From the NCBI RefSeq assembly GCF_029227915.1, contig NC_079884.1:22446001-22510000 (forward strand): DNA of 64,000 bases, in the 5' to 3' direction. Source of the DNA: Hydractinia symbiolongicarpus. Its lineage: Eukaryota > Cnidaria > Hydrozoa > Anthoathecata > Hydractiniidae. Shown one piece after another: positions 1-10,856 of this stretch. The translations under genes and the position numbers were made by a program. The notes under the pieces are model-generated. The model was not told the origin of the DNA, made no database searches, and saw nothing but the letters and a program-made list of their open reading frames with translations. The stretch's first letter is position 1, and every line of letters starts with the position of its first letter.

Positions 1-648
1 CCTTTCGTCCACCCACAGGTATCATCAGAAGGTTCTTGAAGACAATTCTTCAAAGTAGTCCAAGTACTTTCAACATTGTCACTATCACATTGACCATTGT
101 GGGCTAACTGCTGAACTTTTGCTTGCTTGCTTTCTTCAGCTTCCAGATTTTACGACGGGGCCTGTACTTTCCCTTGGCTTCTTTAAAACTCTTCAAGATA
201 ATATCACAAACCAGCAACCTATGCTGAGAAACACACTCTTCCCCGATATAACTTTCACGTCCTTCACCACTTTCTTGTCTAACTTTCTAACCAGGAAGTA
301 ATCTATCTGTGTCTTACAACCACCTGACTCATACGTTATCAGCCTACTCTGTCTCTTACTGAATGATGTGTTGCAAACCCCTTCCAAACTCAAGCAATCT
401 CTCCCCTTCCTTATTTCTGCTCCCCAATCCATAGCCTCCATGCACTTCCCAACATGACCATTATAGTCGCCACCCACCATGACAAGCTCAGTGTCTCCAA
501 ACTTTGATGTAACTCCTATTAACTCATTATAAAACTTATATTTATCTTCCTCACTGAGTCCACACTGTGAAGCATAAACTAACAGAAAAGTGACAATCCT
601 ATTACCTATCAAAAACTTTATCACTATAATACGACTATTAACACTCAC
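1..648 (-). pseudogene. RTE-type non-LTR retrotransposon, endonuclease fragment
   Basis: Read on the minus strand, the longest open stretch (648 to 193) matches the apurinic-endonuclease-like domain of RTE-type retrotransposons. The cues are LVYASQCG, then GGDYNGHVG with the catalytic-type Asp/Asn region, then LITYESGG and QIDYFLVR. The frame then shifts, and the downstream linker can be followed in other frames to base 1, so the element continues off the left edge. The second half of the endonuclease, including the usual QH motif, is out of frame with the first. It lies just upstream of the caspase-homologue last exon at 805 and probably replaced the rest of that gene. Family recognition is from memory of the motifs; confidence in a retroelement endonuclease is high, in the exact clade moderate. 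Confidence 0.8.
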
Positions 649-705
649 TTAGTTATTGCACTCAGTTATTGCTGTTATAACTCAGTTATTGCACTCAGTT
701 ATTGC
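649..705. repeat. Short tandem repeat, unit near ACTCAGTTATTGC
   Basis: About four imperfect copies of a 13 to 17 base unit sit at the edge of the RTE fragment. It may be the decayed tail or target scar of that insertion. No coding content. Confidence 0.6.
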
Positions 706-804
706 ATTTGTAAAAACGTTATAGAATTTGACGTTGGCACAACGTTGTGTTACAGTATAAATCTTGACTTGGCTTGTTGTATGCTCTGGCTTGTTGTATT
801 TTAG

Positions 805-923
805 ACATTGATAGTGGAAAAGGATCTACGTTCATCAAACGCATATGTGAAATTCTCGAAAAATGTGACAAAGGTGGTGTACATGATATGATCAAGCAAC
901 TAATGAAGGCAGAGGTTTTATAA
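805..923 (+). pseudogene. Caspase-homologue copy 0: last (p10-like) exon remnant
   Basis: A splice acceptor (TTGTTGTATTTTAG) ends at 804. The following 119 bases read in phase 1 to a TAA at 921-923. The peptide contains GSTFIKRICEILEKCDKGG, which aligns with the caspase p10 helix that usually starts GSWF and continues ALCxxLEEHG. The same exon, with almost the same intron border, recurs at 20434-20555, and a more diverged one at 34631-34749. No p20 or death-fold exon is visible upstream; that side is RTE retroelement to the window edge. It is therefore either the last exon of a gene whose earlier exons lie outside the window, split by the insertion, or a truncated relic. Seen: acceptor, frame, motif. 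Inferred: membership of a tandem array. Confidence 0.7.
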
Positions 924-2680
924 TGTTTCCTTAGCTAAACTGACACTACTTGTAATTATTAATTATTACTATTTTTTTTTTTTTTTGACCTTTGTAAATT
1001 TTATTTTTAATTGCTTTTATAATTTCATTTTTACTATCTTGTAGCAAATATGTTGTAGTTATTTGCTGGCATTTGTACATCTTGCTAATTTAAGTTTTGT
1101 CTTATTGCAAAGTTTTTTGCAACTCACTTTAAGAAAGCTGAGTTACACTTTAAGGATATTGCATTGAAAAGGTTAAGGGTACAAATATAATATGACATCA
1201 GTGCGATTATAAATGTTCTCATTCAGGGAAGATTTGTAATGGTACCGCTGTCAAGTCATAATCATAAGGTTGCAGGTTTTTGTCTCCACTCTGGCGCAAT
1301 TTAAAAGTAGTTTTGTCAGCCCCATCTACTGACTGCTAACTGGCTTGTGTGGCAGACAAGCAAGTTAAAGCAATGTTATATGTATCTCTGACGTTAATGT
1401 ATGTTACAGTTGGAGGGGAGGAAGAGCTATTAGGATGACATTAAAACTTCCTATTTCTTCTATTTCTTTTGATGTTTTTGTTTTGTTTTGTATTTCACCC
1501 CTATCCATTACTTTAATGATTATTATTATTTGGTAAATGAGAGTATATAATAGTAATTTATAATATTATATAGAAAATAAGAACCAACACAAGATCATTC
1601 AACACCTTTTACAACTGCTTGCTAGTTTTAAAAATTTTTAAAAAGTATATATCTTTGTCTGAGGAATGTAGCTGAGAAAAGTCTTTTTAGTTTTTTATCA
1701 TATAAAAGTAAGGAAAACTCACAAAATTTTACCACCAAATGACATAAACAAAGAATATAAACCAATTTTAACATATTAGTTTTGATGTACTGTATTATAT
1801 TTTTAGTTTTTTAATGTTTTTATTATATGCAGTTGACTGTCTTAACCATTAAAATTCCAAAATGAGAACCTTTAATCAATATAAAAAAGGGTAATAGAAC
1901 CAGCAAAACCATAGTCAAATCCTTATAGAAAGCTCTCTAAATAGTCAACAAAAATTAGTGTCACTCTAATTAGTTGATTGTTCTTGGTTGCACAACATTA
2001 ACTTTGCTACTGGAAATTCTCTCTTATTCTTTCTTATTCTCTCTTATTAGTAGAAAATACTTTAAACATTCTATCTTTGAACTGTGCAAAGTTTTGCACT
2101 TAGTTACTTCCTTCATTCACTCTAATGCTTTTATTCTGTTGGCCCTGAAGTTTCCTGCGAATTTCAAAATGGAAAATAAAACTCTCCATGAAAGAGTTGA
2201 TTCTATAGCAATAATATGTAATTCATTTTAACAAATATTGTTTGAGATTTTTCTGTTTTTTTAATTAAATTCTATAAATACATTTAAATTTAGTTATTCT
2301 TATATATTTCTAGGAATACCATTTACATTTTAGTAATAATATTATTTTTTATATTAAAAATTTATTGGTATTTTTTATACTGCTCATTTCATTAAAAACA
2401 ATCAATTTACTTACATTTATAGTACCTGTTAATACTTTTGAGATAAAAACAAAAAAAATAGTTATTAGTGTCTATTTGCACTGTTTATCTATTGTAGTCA
2501 CATCAAAATCAGTAAGCATACCTTGTGACTGAAAAAATGAATTTAAACTAAGTTAAAATCAATTAATTTAAGGATGTATATAGCTACAAGACATCCCTTT
2601 TACTTAATATTTTAAATGTCTGATTGTTTTAATGTTTAAATCTTTCTTAAGTAATTGGTTGCAAGGTCTGTGGAAGAATC
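924..2680. other. AT-rich spacer with no recognisable gene
   Basis: Very AT-rich, with poly-T runs and short chance ORFs. The 85-codon ORF at 1974-2231 has no motif I recognise and low-complexity composition. Confidence 0.5.
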
Positions 2681-3057
2681 CCTCAGACAACTCCAACTTA
2701 ATTATTTGTTTGACAGGCGAAGTCGCTACTGGCTTATGGTCCGTCTGTCAGAGAAATAATTTTATCGAAAATATATGGTCAGAATAACAAAAAAAAAATA
2801 CACATTAACAACAGTGGTCCTAAAGTTATGTTCTTGGTTCCCCTTGTTTAGTATAATTGTAGATTGACATTCAACCAACAAATAATAACATCATTGATTA
2901 TCTTCTATGCTCATTTTATTTTCACGAACTGGGATGAGAAAGTGGGCTTTTTCAATTTTTTTTTTCCTTTAACACTTTTGCTAAATTTTTTTTTGGTAAA
3001 TTAGGGTCGGTCAGGCCCGTAGAACAACTAAATAAGTTAGAGTTGTGTTAGGCATGA
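2680..3057. repeat. Possible fold-back/MITE with imperfect inverted ends
   Basis: The stretch around 2685-2727 (CAACTCCAACTTAATT) is imperfectly complementary to the stretch around 3008-3055 (ATAAGTTAGAGTTGTG). Such diverged inverted ends with an AT-rich centre suggest an old MITE. Similarity was judged by eye only. Confidence 0.3.
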
Positions 3058-6000
3058 AAATTTGAAAGGTAAATGATTTATGTTTCACTGGTTGGAGCAA
3101 AGTCATATTAACTGACATGTTGGATATGAAAGTACAAACAGTATTATTATTAGTTATTGTAAAAATTCAATGTACCCATTATGTTGAAATAAATTTATAA
3201 AATCTGTTGCTCTTTCTGTATTAATGCATACATTTAAAATTTGTAAAATTTTGTAATTATGCATTGATTTTAAACATTGTAGCAATACGATTGACATCTT
3301 CTATTGGTACCAAATCAGGCGGAATAGCTCTGGTTCAGAGAAGCGAATTCATTATGGAAGGTCGTACTTTTCCCTTAGAAAAAGAGATTGTTTTTGTTAA
3401 TATCTTGTTTTTTATGTTTTCATATGTGTTTTGTGTACAATTGTCTGAATTTTCACGAATAAAATTATAAAATAACATAAAATCTCTTAAAAAACGTGTT
3501 TTTTTGTAAAATTAATTTATTGAAGTTTCGATGTCTAATTGTTTTTTGGCAAACTTTTTCTACGGTTAAGAAAATAAATTTATTGTATTATCAAGGATAT
3601 TTTTTATCAAAATAAGATAGTTTAATCAGAAGTCAAGCGTTACCACTAAGAGAAAGAAAATTTGCATTAATTGAATAAATTTAAAGAGAAAAATAGCTTG
3701 TACATGAATGTATTATTTTACTGTGTTTGTAATGTTTATATGTAATTTATATTTATGTAATTATTATTTAGTAAAAATAAATTGATTATTGATGGAGATG
3801 AACTGAATATTGTATAGAATATTGAAAGCAGTTAACACAAACCTTAGAATAGTGATGTTATAAAGGTAAGAAAATATTTTGTTAGTAAACAACCTACAAT
3901 GAAGTTCAGGCACATAGAAATAACCTTATTGTGAAGGAGGTCTCTGTTTTTCTAAAACCAGAGAAAATGTAGACAAGTGTTGTCAAGTCAAAAGACGAGT
4001 GTAGAGTCTCCAAATGATTAGTAGTCAAACGTGTTATAAAGTAAACAGTTTTTTCCAGTATCAGATTTTTAAGAAAAATTAATGATAAATTATAACGAGA
4101 CAAATTATATAAGAATAAAATTTAACAAAAACAAAAAAAGAAAAATTGTCGCTTTTTTACAAACCAAAACATGAAAAAAAAGTTGTTAAATTTTATTCAT
4201 CTTAGTTAGCTCTAAAACTAGAAAAATGAAATGTAATAAAATTTTGTGTTTTACCTTCAAGTAATTTCATCAAAAAATCAAAAGTAACGAACCTCACTCA
4301 TAGGACTAAACAAAAATCTTTCTAATGAACATTGACACACACGTAAATTTAACAAAATTAAGAGAATGGAATGAGGTAAATATAAAAAGTCTTTGCTAAA
4401 CATAAAAAGTAAATGCACCACTAATCAAAAGTTTTGTTGTCATCATGTTTGTTTTTACTGTGGTTCAATGTTCAAACTTAAAAAATGAAACTTGCACTTC
4501 CATGAAATTCATGGGTTGTTAAAGAAAATGTTTTTGGATTAATTAGAAAATTTTTTTTAGTGATGCGATCTTTACTGAAATGGTAATAATGTGCATTAAT
4601 AATACTGTGAATTTTTTGAAAGTTGGTAGGATTTAAGGTCCTTGATCTGTCAATGCCTTCACAACATTTCCAAAATATTCAAATTTTTTCAATGCTTTGG
4701 TAACATTTGGGAGTGACTCAGTTTTGTCTACATTTTTAAAATTTAATTGGAATTTACCAATAATTAAATAAGACCGCCTTTTCTCATGCATATCGAGGTG
4801 TGTTAAATTTCATTAAATGCTTTATATTTTTCGAACTATTGAATAAATTGTCCTAATACCTCATTTCTTGTGTATTTAACCTCTAAATCAATATATTTAT
4901 CTTCCAATTTATCAGGCCAACGTCTCTCTCACCTTTACATTTATATAAAGTCTAAATTTTCACCTGTCTGTGAAGAAAATATGAGCTCTGTAATTTATCA
5001 GTGACATTCTATTCAACTTTTTCTGATCCCAGTAGACGATGCATGCACCTATCACATTCAGACAGTATAGCATCATAGAATAGATAGCTTTATCGTTGTA
5101 AGTACTAAAAACTCTCAATAATGACCAAAAAGAATTTGCACGTTTTCCGACTTGACAAAGATGAGAAAAGTCTTCAAAAGTTTAATGTAGATGTAACCTG
5201 CAAGCAGCTGGGTACCATGGACTTTTCATGTTGTCTTTTTGCAACTTGGCAGGTTGTGTTAGTTAATAATGGTAATGGTGTGGTTTATTCATGGTACAAA
5301 ATCTACCAAGTGCATTAATAGTTTAATCCAGAAATAAGACAATAAATTCCTACCTATTCTGAAGTTGACCTTATGAATAAATCCTTGTTTCTTTATTAAA
5401 TGCATCAAAATAATCACCTTTCTGTTTCAAATACAAAATTTAGGATAACAAAGTAGTAATCATTTTTATCTCTTCCATAATTGTATTTATAATTGTAGAT
5501 TTGTTTTACCTCACTGATACCACAGGACAAATTCATGATTGCATAGGGGGACTCTTCTTTTTCGTCTAGGAAAATGAAGAGGGGGGGGCATGTTTAACAA
5601 GCATCTACCTTTAAAGAGTTTTGCATTAATCTAAAGATCTTCAAATTTGGTTGAGTTGCATTACCATGCAATTTTTCAATGAATCTGGCTTACTGTCATT
5701 TTCAACTTTGCACCCTGTGTTTACTGTGTGTGTGAAAATGATAAGGGGTGATTTAAAGAATATTAAGGCTTGAATGTAACATAACAGTCATTAGATTCTT
5801 CTAAATCCATAAATATGCTATTTCGAATAAAAACTTCAACACCTTTTTTTTAGTCTCTTTGTGCTCAGCCCTTCTACGCTCAACCTCTTTTTCCATACAG
5901 TCATTTTTTCCTCCTTTTTCTTTCTTTTTCTTATATTTGCAAATCTAAATATAATACCCCCCTGATATTTTGTCTTTACGTCTACCTCATTATTATGCTA

Positions 6001-6160
6001 AGCCTCCATCAGCATTGATTTGGCATTCATAAATTCTCACTTTATCATTAAAGGTGAATGCTTATTTGATTGCGATCCAAATCAAAAGCATATTGGATGT
6101 TGCATTGTCTTTGATTTAAAACAAATGTCATTGTTTCATTCACTTTCAGGGGCTGATTAC
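3058..6160. other. AT-rich spacer, no supported gene
   Basis: A stretch at 3284-3356 is bounded by a good acceptor (TTGTAG) and a GAAG/GT donor-like site and is open in phase 1, so it could be a small exon, but the peptide matches nothing I know. The ORF at 5121-5318 begins MTKKNLHVFRLDKDEK and also resembles no family I recognise. Neither is supported well enough to call a gene. Confidence 0.35.
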
Positions 6161-6169
6161 TATTCTCTG

Positions 6170-6340
6170 CATTCGTCCCCACTCATCTTAATCCATCTAC
6201 CCTTCTTCTACTCTTGTCTACATTCGTCTACCTTGATCTACATCCCTCCACATTCATCTACACTCATCTACATTTGTCTACTCTTGTCTACATTCGTCTA
6301 CCATGATCTGCATCCCTCCACATTACTCTACATGCATTTA
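6170..6340. repeat. CATCTACATT-type minisatellite
   Basis: Repeated units of about 10 bases (TCTACATTCG, TCTACATCCC and similar) run across this stretch, with a longer higher-order repeat near 6225-6265 and 6295-6325. The ORF across it is an artefact of the repeat. Confidence 0.75.
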
Positions 6341-6360
6341 GTGACTCGTCTGTGGTTTTA

Positions 6361-7204
6361 GAATAGACCCTCTGTTTTTAAGGAGAAAAAAAATTAAGTA
6401 AACATCATATAATATACATCAAATATTATCCACGTTTTCTTTTCTCATTAAAATTCTTGTTGTTCCAAGTAATTATTGGGAAATAAGATCCCAAAAATTC
6501 CCCTGTTATGCGCTTAATAGTTTACCTTTTTTTGACGTACCATATATATAGGTTTATCATTGTGTTGTACATTTAGTCATTTGCGTAATATGTGTGTACC
6601 TAAGTGATTTAATATTTACGCATAAAACAAAACTTGTAATATTCGTTACAACAAAAAGATTACAACAAAAACACTATAGTTACCTTCATCTGTTGCTTGA
6701 GTTCATAACCATTAAAGTTCAAAGTGTTATTACATCACGCCAAACTTTGCTGCAGGATTTGCTCAATTTGCTAGAAATGCTTTTTTGAGGCAATAGAACA
6801 ATAAATTTACGTAAAGTCGCTTAAGCCTTTAAATGTCAGCGGTTAATATGCTCAATTTGATTATATTGAAGTCGAAACTTCAATCTTTTGGCAAGTTGGT
6901 TCAAGGCGGGCGCATCAAATTGCTCAATATTGCTCAAAATGTAAGAGTGCTTTGACTTTTTTAAGAGCGCTGTCAGCGCTGCGATGTATAATGACGTAAT
7001 TTCATGATTTCGGGCAATGAATTTGCTTGAATTTCCGCCATTTGGAATTTTTTTCGTGCATTTCTCTTTCCAGCAGACATTGTGCTGTTTGTACGAACGA
7101 CCGCGTAGCGATAATTACGTCGTGCTGTGTGATTGAAATAAAAACTTTCGGCTTTAATATTGTAGCTTTAAATTGTGCTGGAAACTGTGCCCAAAAACCA
7201 TGTA
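6361..7204. other. Spacer left of the TIR element, no gene seen
   Basis: AT-rich and without recognisable coding motifs. The last two bases, TA at 7203-7204, match the TA at 10857-10858 and look like the target duplication of the adjoining element. Confidence 0.4.
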
Positions 7205-7501
7205 CTCTAGGAGCCTGGGGGGGGGGGGGGGTTGAGTATGCACTTCAATGTACACTAGGTCTGACTTCAAATCCTGAAAGTACATGATGGAAAGGTCAGA
7301 AAAAACTGAGTTTCCCATTTTGGTTCATGGTCGTTTGGCGGGAAAGATGGCGGAAGGGCGCAAAAAATGCATAAGGGCGTAATTTCCCAAATATGGTCAT
7401 GTTATATATCAATCGATCACAAATTTAATACTGATCAATAATCACATTAGAACTTGGGTCTGAAAATGTACCGTTTAAAAGTTAGAAGCATTTAAGTGAA
7501 G
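7205..7501. repeat. Left terminal inverted repeat of the 3.65 kb element
   Basis: Pairs with 10568-10856. It contains a run of about 15 G near 7217-7231 where the right copy has about 8 C, and a GC-rich core GGCGGGAAAGATGGCGG. Confidence 0.9.
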
Positions 7502-7774
7502 CATACTAAACTAAAAATTTCAATACTGATCATAATTTGGAGTATTGTAAATTATTTTATTCAGGCTCTTGATAAAAAATCTTGATCAAACGATAAGAGT
7601 AAAACGACAATATATATATAAAAAACTATTATAACAAAAATATCATGCGCCTTTGTTCGTCGATGATATAGAGATTTACTAATTTCATTCGAATAGGTTT
7701 TGACACTCTTCGAGTTTGCAGTTACAATATTGACAACAGTTAATGTTATTTATTCGACATATACAGACATTAGC

Positions 7775-9635
7775 TCAAGCACATTTCAGACAGTTGCAAG
7801 GCTGTGGTAAATCATCAGGCAAAACGTCATCTTCAGTTATTTTTGGCTTCAGGCAATCACCTTCTTCATCCAATACGTAGCCGTAATGTGTTGGATCTAT
7901 GTCAATACTTCTCACAAATGGGGCATGTAACCATACATAAGTTTGAAGATAGGCACGTTTAATATGTAATATTGCACTCGACGATGTGGGAGGAAGCTTC
8001 TCTAAATCTAACAGTTGCGATTTCTTATAATAGATCTTGTGTCTTAACTGATCTAATGTTGTAACGTCCTTATCTTTTGAAATACAATGTACCATAAAAT
8101 GTTGTGCTAAGTCGACTAATTCTTCATTCAAAGTAGATACACCAAAGAAAGATAGTTCACCAAACAACTTCCAGACCCAACTTTTAATGCTGCTGTTTTT
8201 GTTCCAATTTTGCTTGTTGTGTCGCATCCTATAAAAAAAGATTTCATGAATTGCATGTTTAAAGTGAATGAACAGTTAAATTTTGAATACATGTTTACAT
8301 TGCAGGTCTACAGTTACTACATTAACAAATGTACTCAATATTCTCAAATTATGGTTCAACCTAATAATGCATGCACAGCTGGTAAGATATCTATAACTTC
8401 AGGAGCAATCCTCTCTGCCAGGTCATAAACAGGAAATGCAACTGTTGTACCGCTCCTACCGCTGACTACCCACAACTCATTCAAACCATTGAAAAACACA
8501 ACACTGGTAAACAGAACATACAAAAACATCAGTATCTGGAGAAGCAACTATAACTTTCTCAAATCTTTCTTCTGAGATTGACTGGCTAACATGGTACATG
8601 ATGCGATCATCAGCTTCTTCGTGATCATTGCTGAGTGATGGAACAACAGATCTCTCCCCATTGCAAAGCTTCAAACAAGATGTTATATCATCGGTATTTG
8701 CACCACCAAGGAAAACAGGAATTTCTGATCGACAACACTCAATCATCCAATTGATGAACATTTGCTGGAGACCCATTTTGTTTTCTGAGGATGACCAAAA
8801 CCTATCCATTTCAACAGGTAATTGCTGCTTGAAGTGTGTAATTTTGGCTTCGATTGGATCAGCTTTCATTCTCCTATTACGTTCATCTTGTTTGATACTT
8901 TGTTGAAGGTACAGATCGAATATTATGTCTATCCTTTCACAGTTTTTCGATAGGTTGACAAATATCTTCCATAATGCCATTGCAAAATCTTCGTATGTCT
9001 TCAATTTCATTTTTTTGGTAGGTAATTTACGAGCATAACCCATAAAATCGATAGCAATCATTGATTTCATTTCCACATTATTTGGAACATTTGCTGGGCA
9101 ATCTTCCTTTAAAAGCTTTTTCATTTCTTGCGCAAGCTCTGATTTAGGGGACTTCCTTAGGTTTCCATCTTTAGTCAGGTAAAACGAAGTACTTGATACT
9201 TCATATGACAGAAGATTTTCGACATTGTATTGTCTAAGACGTGCATAATCCATTATTCGAAGAAAAGATATAGTTTCTTTTTTGACATCGAATGTATGCA
9301 AACGTTTTGCTTTTGTTGAAGATCGAGTCATTGGTATTGTATCAAACAACTTCTTGCTTTTTTCTTCAAGTCTTTCAATCTTGAATTTTTTGTAAGACTC
9401 CTGTCCCAAAGTGATACTTTTCAAGTAAAATTCAGCAGATTTATCATTTAACTTTGCTCCAGTGGCTATATTCATTATGTGATTTTCCAATGGATTAAAT
9501 GGGTTACCTCTACCATCGATATAGGCACTGAGCTGTTTGACTAGCTTTCTATCACTCTCTGTTCGTTTAGTAGAAAACTCATGGTGCAAACTTGGAGGAA
9601 AGAATACGGAAGGAGAAACAACTCTTTTAATTCTA
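7775..9635 (-). pseudogene. Transposon gene with PIN/FEN-like nuclease core (two exons, frameshifted)
   Basis: Read leftwards. The first exon region (about 9635 to 8361) has an N-terminal alpha-rich part, then the acidic motif HEEADDRI followed by VIVASPDTDVFV. These resemble the paired acidic motifs of FEN/XPG-type PIN nucleases (E-A-D and D-T-D). A frameshift near 8490-8510 moves the frame to one reading NELWVVSG and ILPAVHALLG. A GT at 8360-8359 and an AG at 8230-8229 define a 132-base intron, and joining gives the family motif GCDTTSKIGTK across the splice. A second frameshift follows within about 20 codons, then the C-terminal part with LPPTSSSAILHIKRAYLQ, IDPTHYGY and a final CNCLKC. 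I know the same layout from abundant repeat-encoded proteins of cnidarians and other invertebrates. Nuclease activity is an inference from the acidic pattern. Confidence 0.7.
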
Positions 9636-10222
9636 TTGAAACACTGCGTGAGGTTCTAGCAGGTGTCTGTATAGAAACTTAATTTGAAATTTTGGCGGTT
9701 GTGTGACTAAATTATTCGTGAATAACAATTCGCAACTATGATTGGTTATAAAAACAATTAGATAATTTGATGATGAATTTGATAATATTATCAAAACAAG
9801 AAGCCATATTGAAATCGGTAAAATTTCTTTTGTTTTTATGTTAACATAATTAGCGAGGTAGCACTTGCTCGACATTTTTGTAAACAAAAAGAAAAAGTTT
9901 ATATCTCGTTTTAAAACGACGTTCTGTTATAAGAAGTTATTTCTTTAGTTAGAATAAACATTAATCCAGCACACATTTTGTCGGCACTCGTCCGGCGCAT
10001 ATCTATCTATATTGTTTTTCATGATCAAAGTGGTATACTCAAGCCTGCAAAAAATAGGTTAATATCATGGTTAAACGCTTATTTCCAAACGTATTGTTGA
10101 AGTTTTTAACAGCAATGTTTACCAACTTATATTAGGCACACTTTCCACACAATAATCACGTGCCTTCAGCGTGTTACAGTCAGATTTCAATAGAAAAAAG
10201 TTAGCCCCTATTAAAGGAGAAT

Positions 10223-10498
10223 ATGGAATTTGATCATTTTTTTGCGAAAAAGACTCGGTCGAGCACCTCACGCACTGATTCTTTTGAAATTAAAAACAAT
10301 AGAAAATTCAATACATTTAAAGCGTACAGAAATGAAGTTGTTTCTCCTTGCGTATTCTTTCCTCCAAGGTGCAAAGAATATTCATCGTCGTCGCTGATAC
10401 CTTTTTGTCCACACTTTAGGTATGATTTCTATACTCAATATAAAACAATACAAACCTGCAAAATTAGCAATGATCTTCAATTAAAATGCAACATGTAG
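10223..10498 (+). CDS. Unrecognised ORF sharing an inverted segment with the PIN-like gene
   Basis: The ORF starts MEFDHFFAKKTRSS and lies inside the 3.65 kb element on the opposite strand. Its middle reads VVSPCVFFPP, and the minus-strand gene just upstream of 9585 reads VVSPSVFFPP. The nucleotide match extends on either side (CACGCA, then TTGTTTCTCCTT and GTATTCTTTCCTCCAAG), with about 50 bases extra here. So it is either a paralogous exon or half of an internal inverted duplication. No function can be proposed. Confidence 0.35.
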   Translation: MEFDHFFAKKTRSSTSRTDSFEIKNNRKFNTFKAYRNEVVSPCVFFPPRCKEYSSSSLIPFCPHFRYDFYTQYKTIQTCKISNDLQLKCNM

Positions 10499-10567
10499 TA
10501 AACAAGAAAATATACACAACATTTTTTTGAAAAGACAATATATTTTTTGAAAAGATAAGATACCGAA

Positions 10568-10856
10568 CTTCACTTAAATGCTTCTAACTTTTGAACGGTA
10601 CATTTTCAGACCCAAGTTCTAATGTGATTATTGATCAGTATTAAATTTGTGATCGATTGATATATAACATGACCATATTTGGGAAATCACGCCCTTATGC
10701 ATTTTTTGCGCCCTTCCGCCATCTTTCCCGCCAAACGACCATGAACCAAAATGGGAAACTAAGTTTTTTCTGACCTTTCCATCATGTACTTTCAGGATTT
10801 GAAGTCAGACCTAGTGTACATTGAAGTGCATACTCAACCCCCCCAGGCTCCTAGAG
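10568..10856. repeat. Right terminal inverted repeat of the 3.65 kb element
   Basis: Reverse complement of 7205-7501. The ORF beginning at 10784 starts inside this repeat, so its first 25 or so codons belong to the element and not to the reverse transcriptase. Confidence 0.9.

Larger units (their letters stand above)
7205..10856 (-). mobile_element. 3.65 kb DNA element with ~290 bp terminal inverted repeats
   Basis: The sequence from 7205 to 7501 is repeated in reverse complement at 10568 to 10856 with very high identity. The main difference is the length of a G/C run near each tip. The ends read CTCTAGGAGCC and its complement and are flanked by TA on both sides, consistent with a TA target-site duplication. 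The interior carries a spliced minus-strand gene for a PIN/FEN-like protein and a second ORF region on the plus strand. The element sits exactly at the truncated left end of a CR1-like reverse transcriptase. I do not recognise the transposase superfamily. Seen: repeats, TA flanks, gene. Inferred: transposition. Confidence 0.8.

Noticed and set aside
3284-3356. Exon with acceptor, open phase-1 frame and GAAG/GT donor
   Set aside because: No homology and no partner exon; described only as a possibility.
6020-6361. 113-codon ORF as a gene
   Set aside because: Most of it is translation of the CATCTACATT minisatellite.
9633-9887. 84-codon minus ORF as an upstream exon of the PIN-like gene
   Set aside because: It is out of frame with the gene, hydrophobic and low-complexity, and has no supporting motif.
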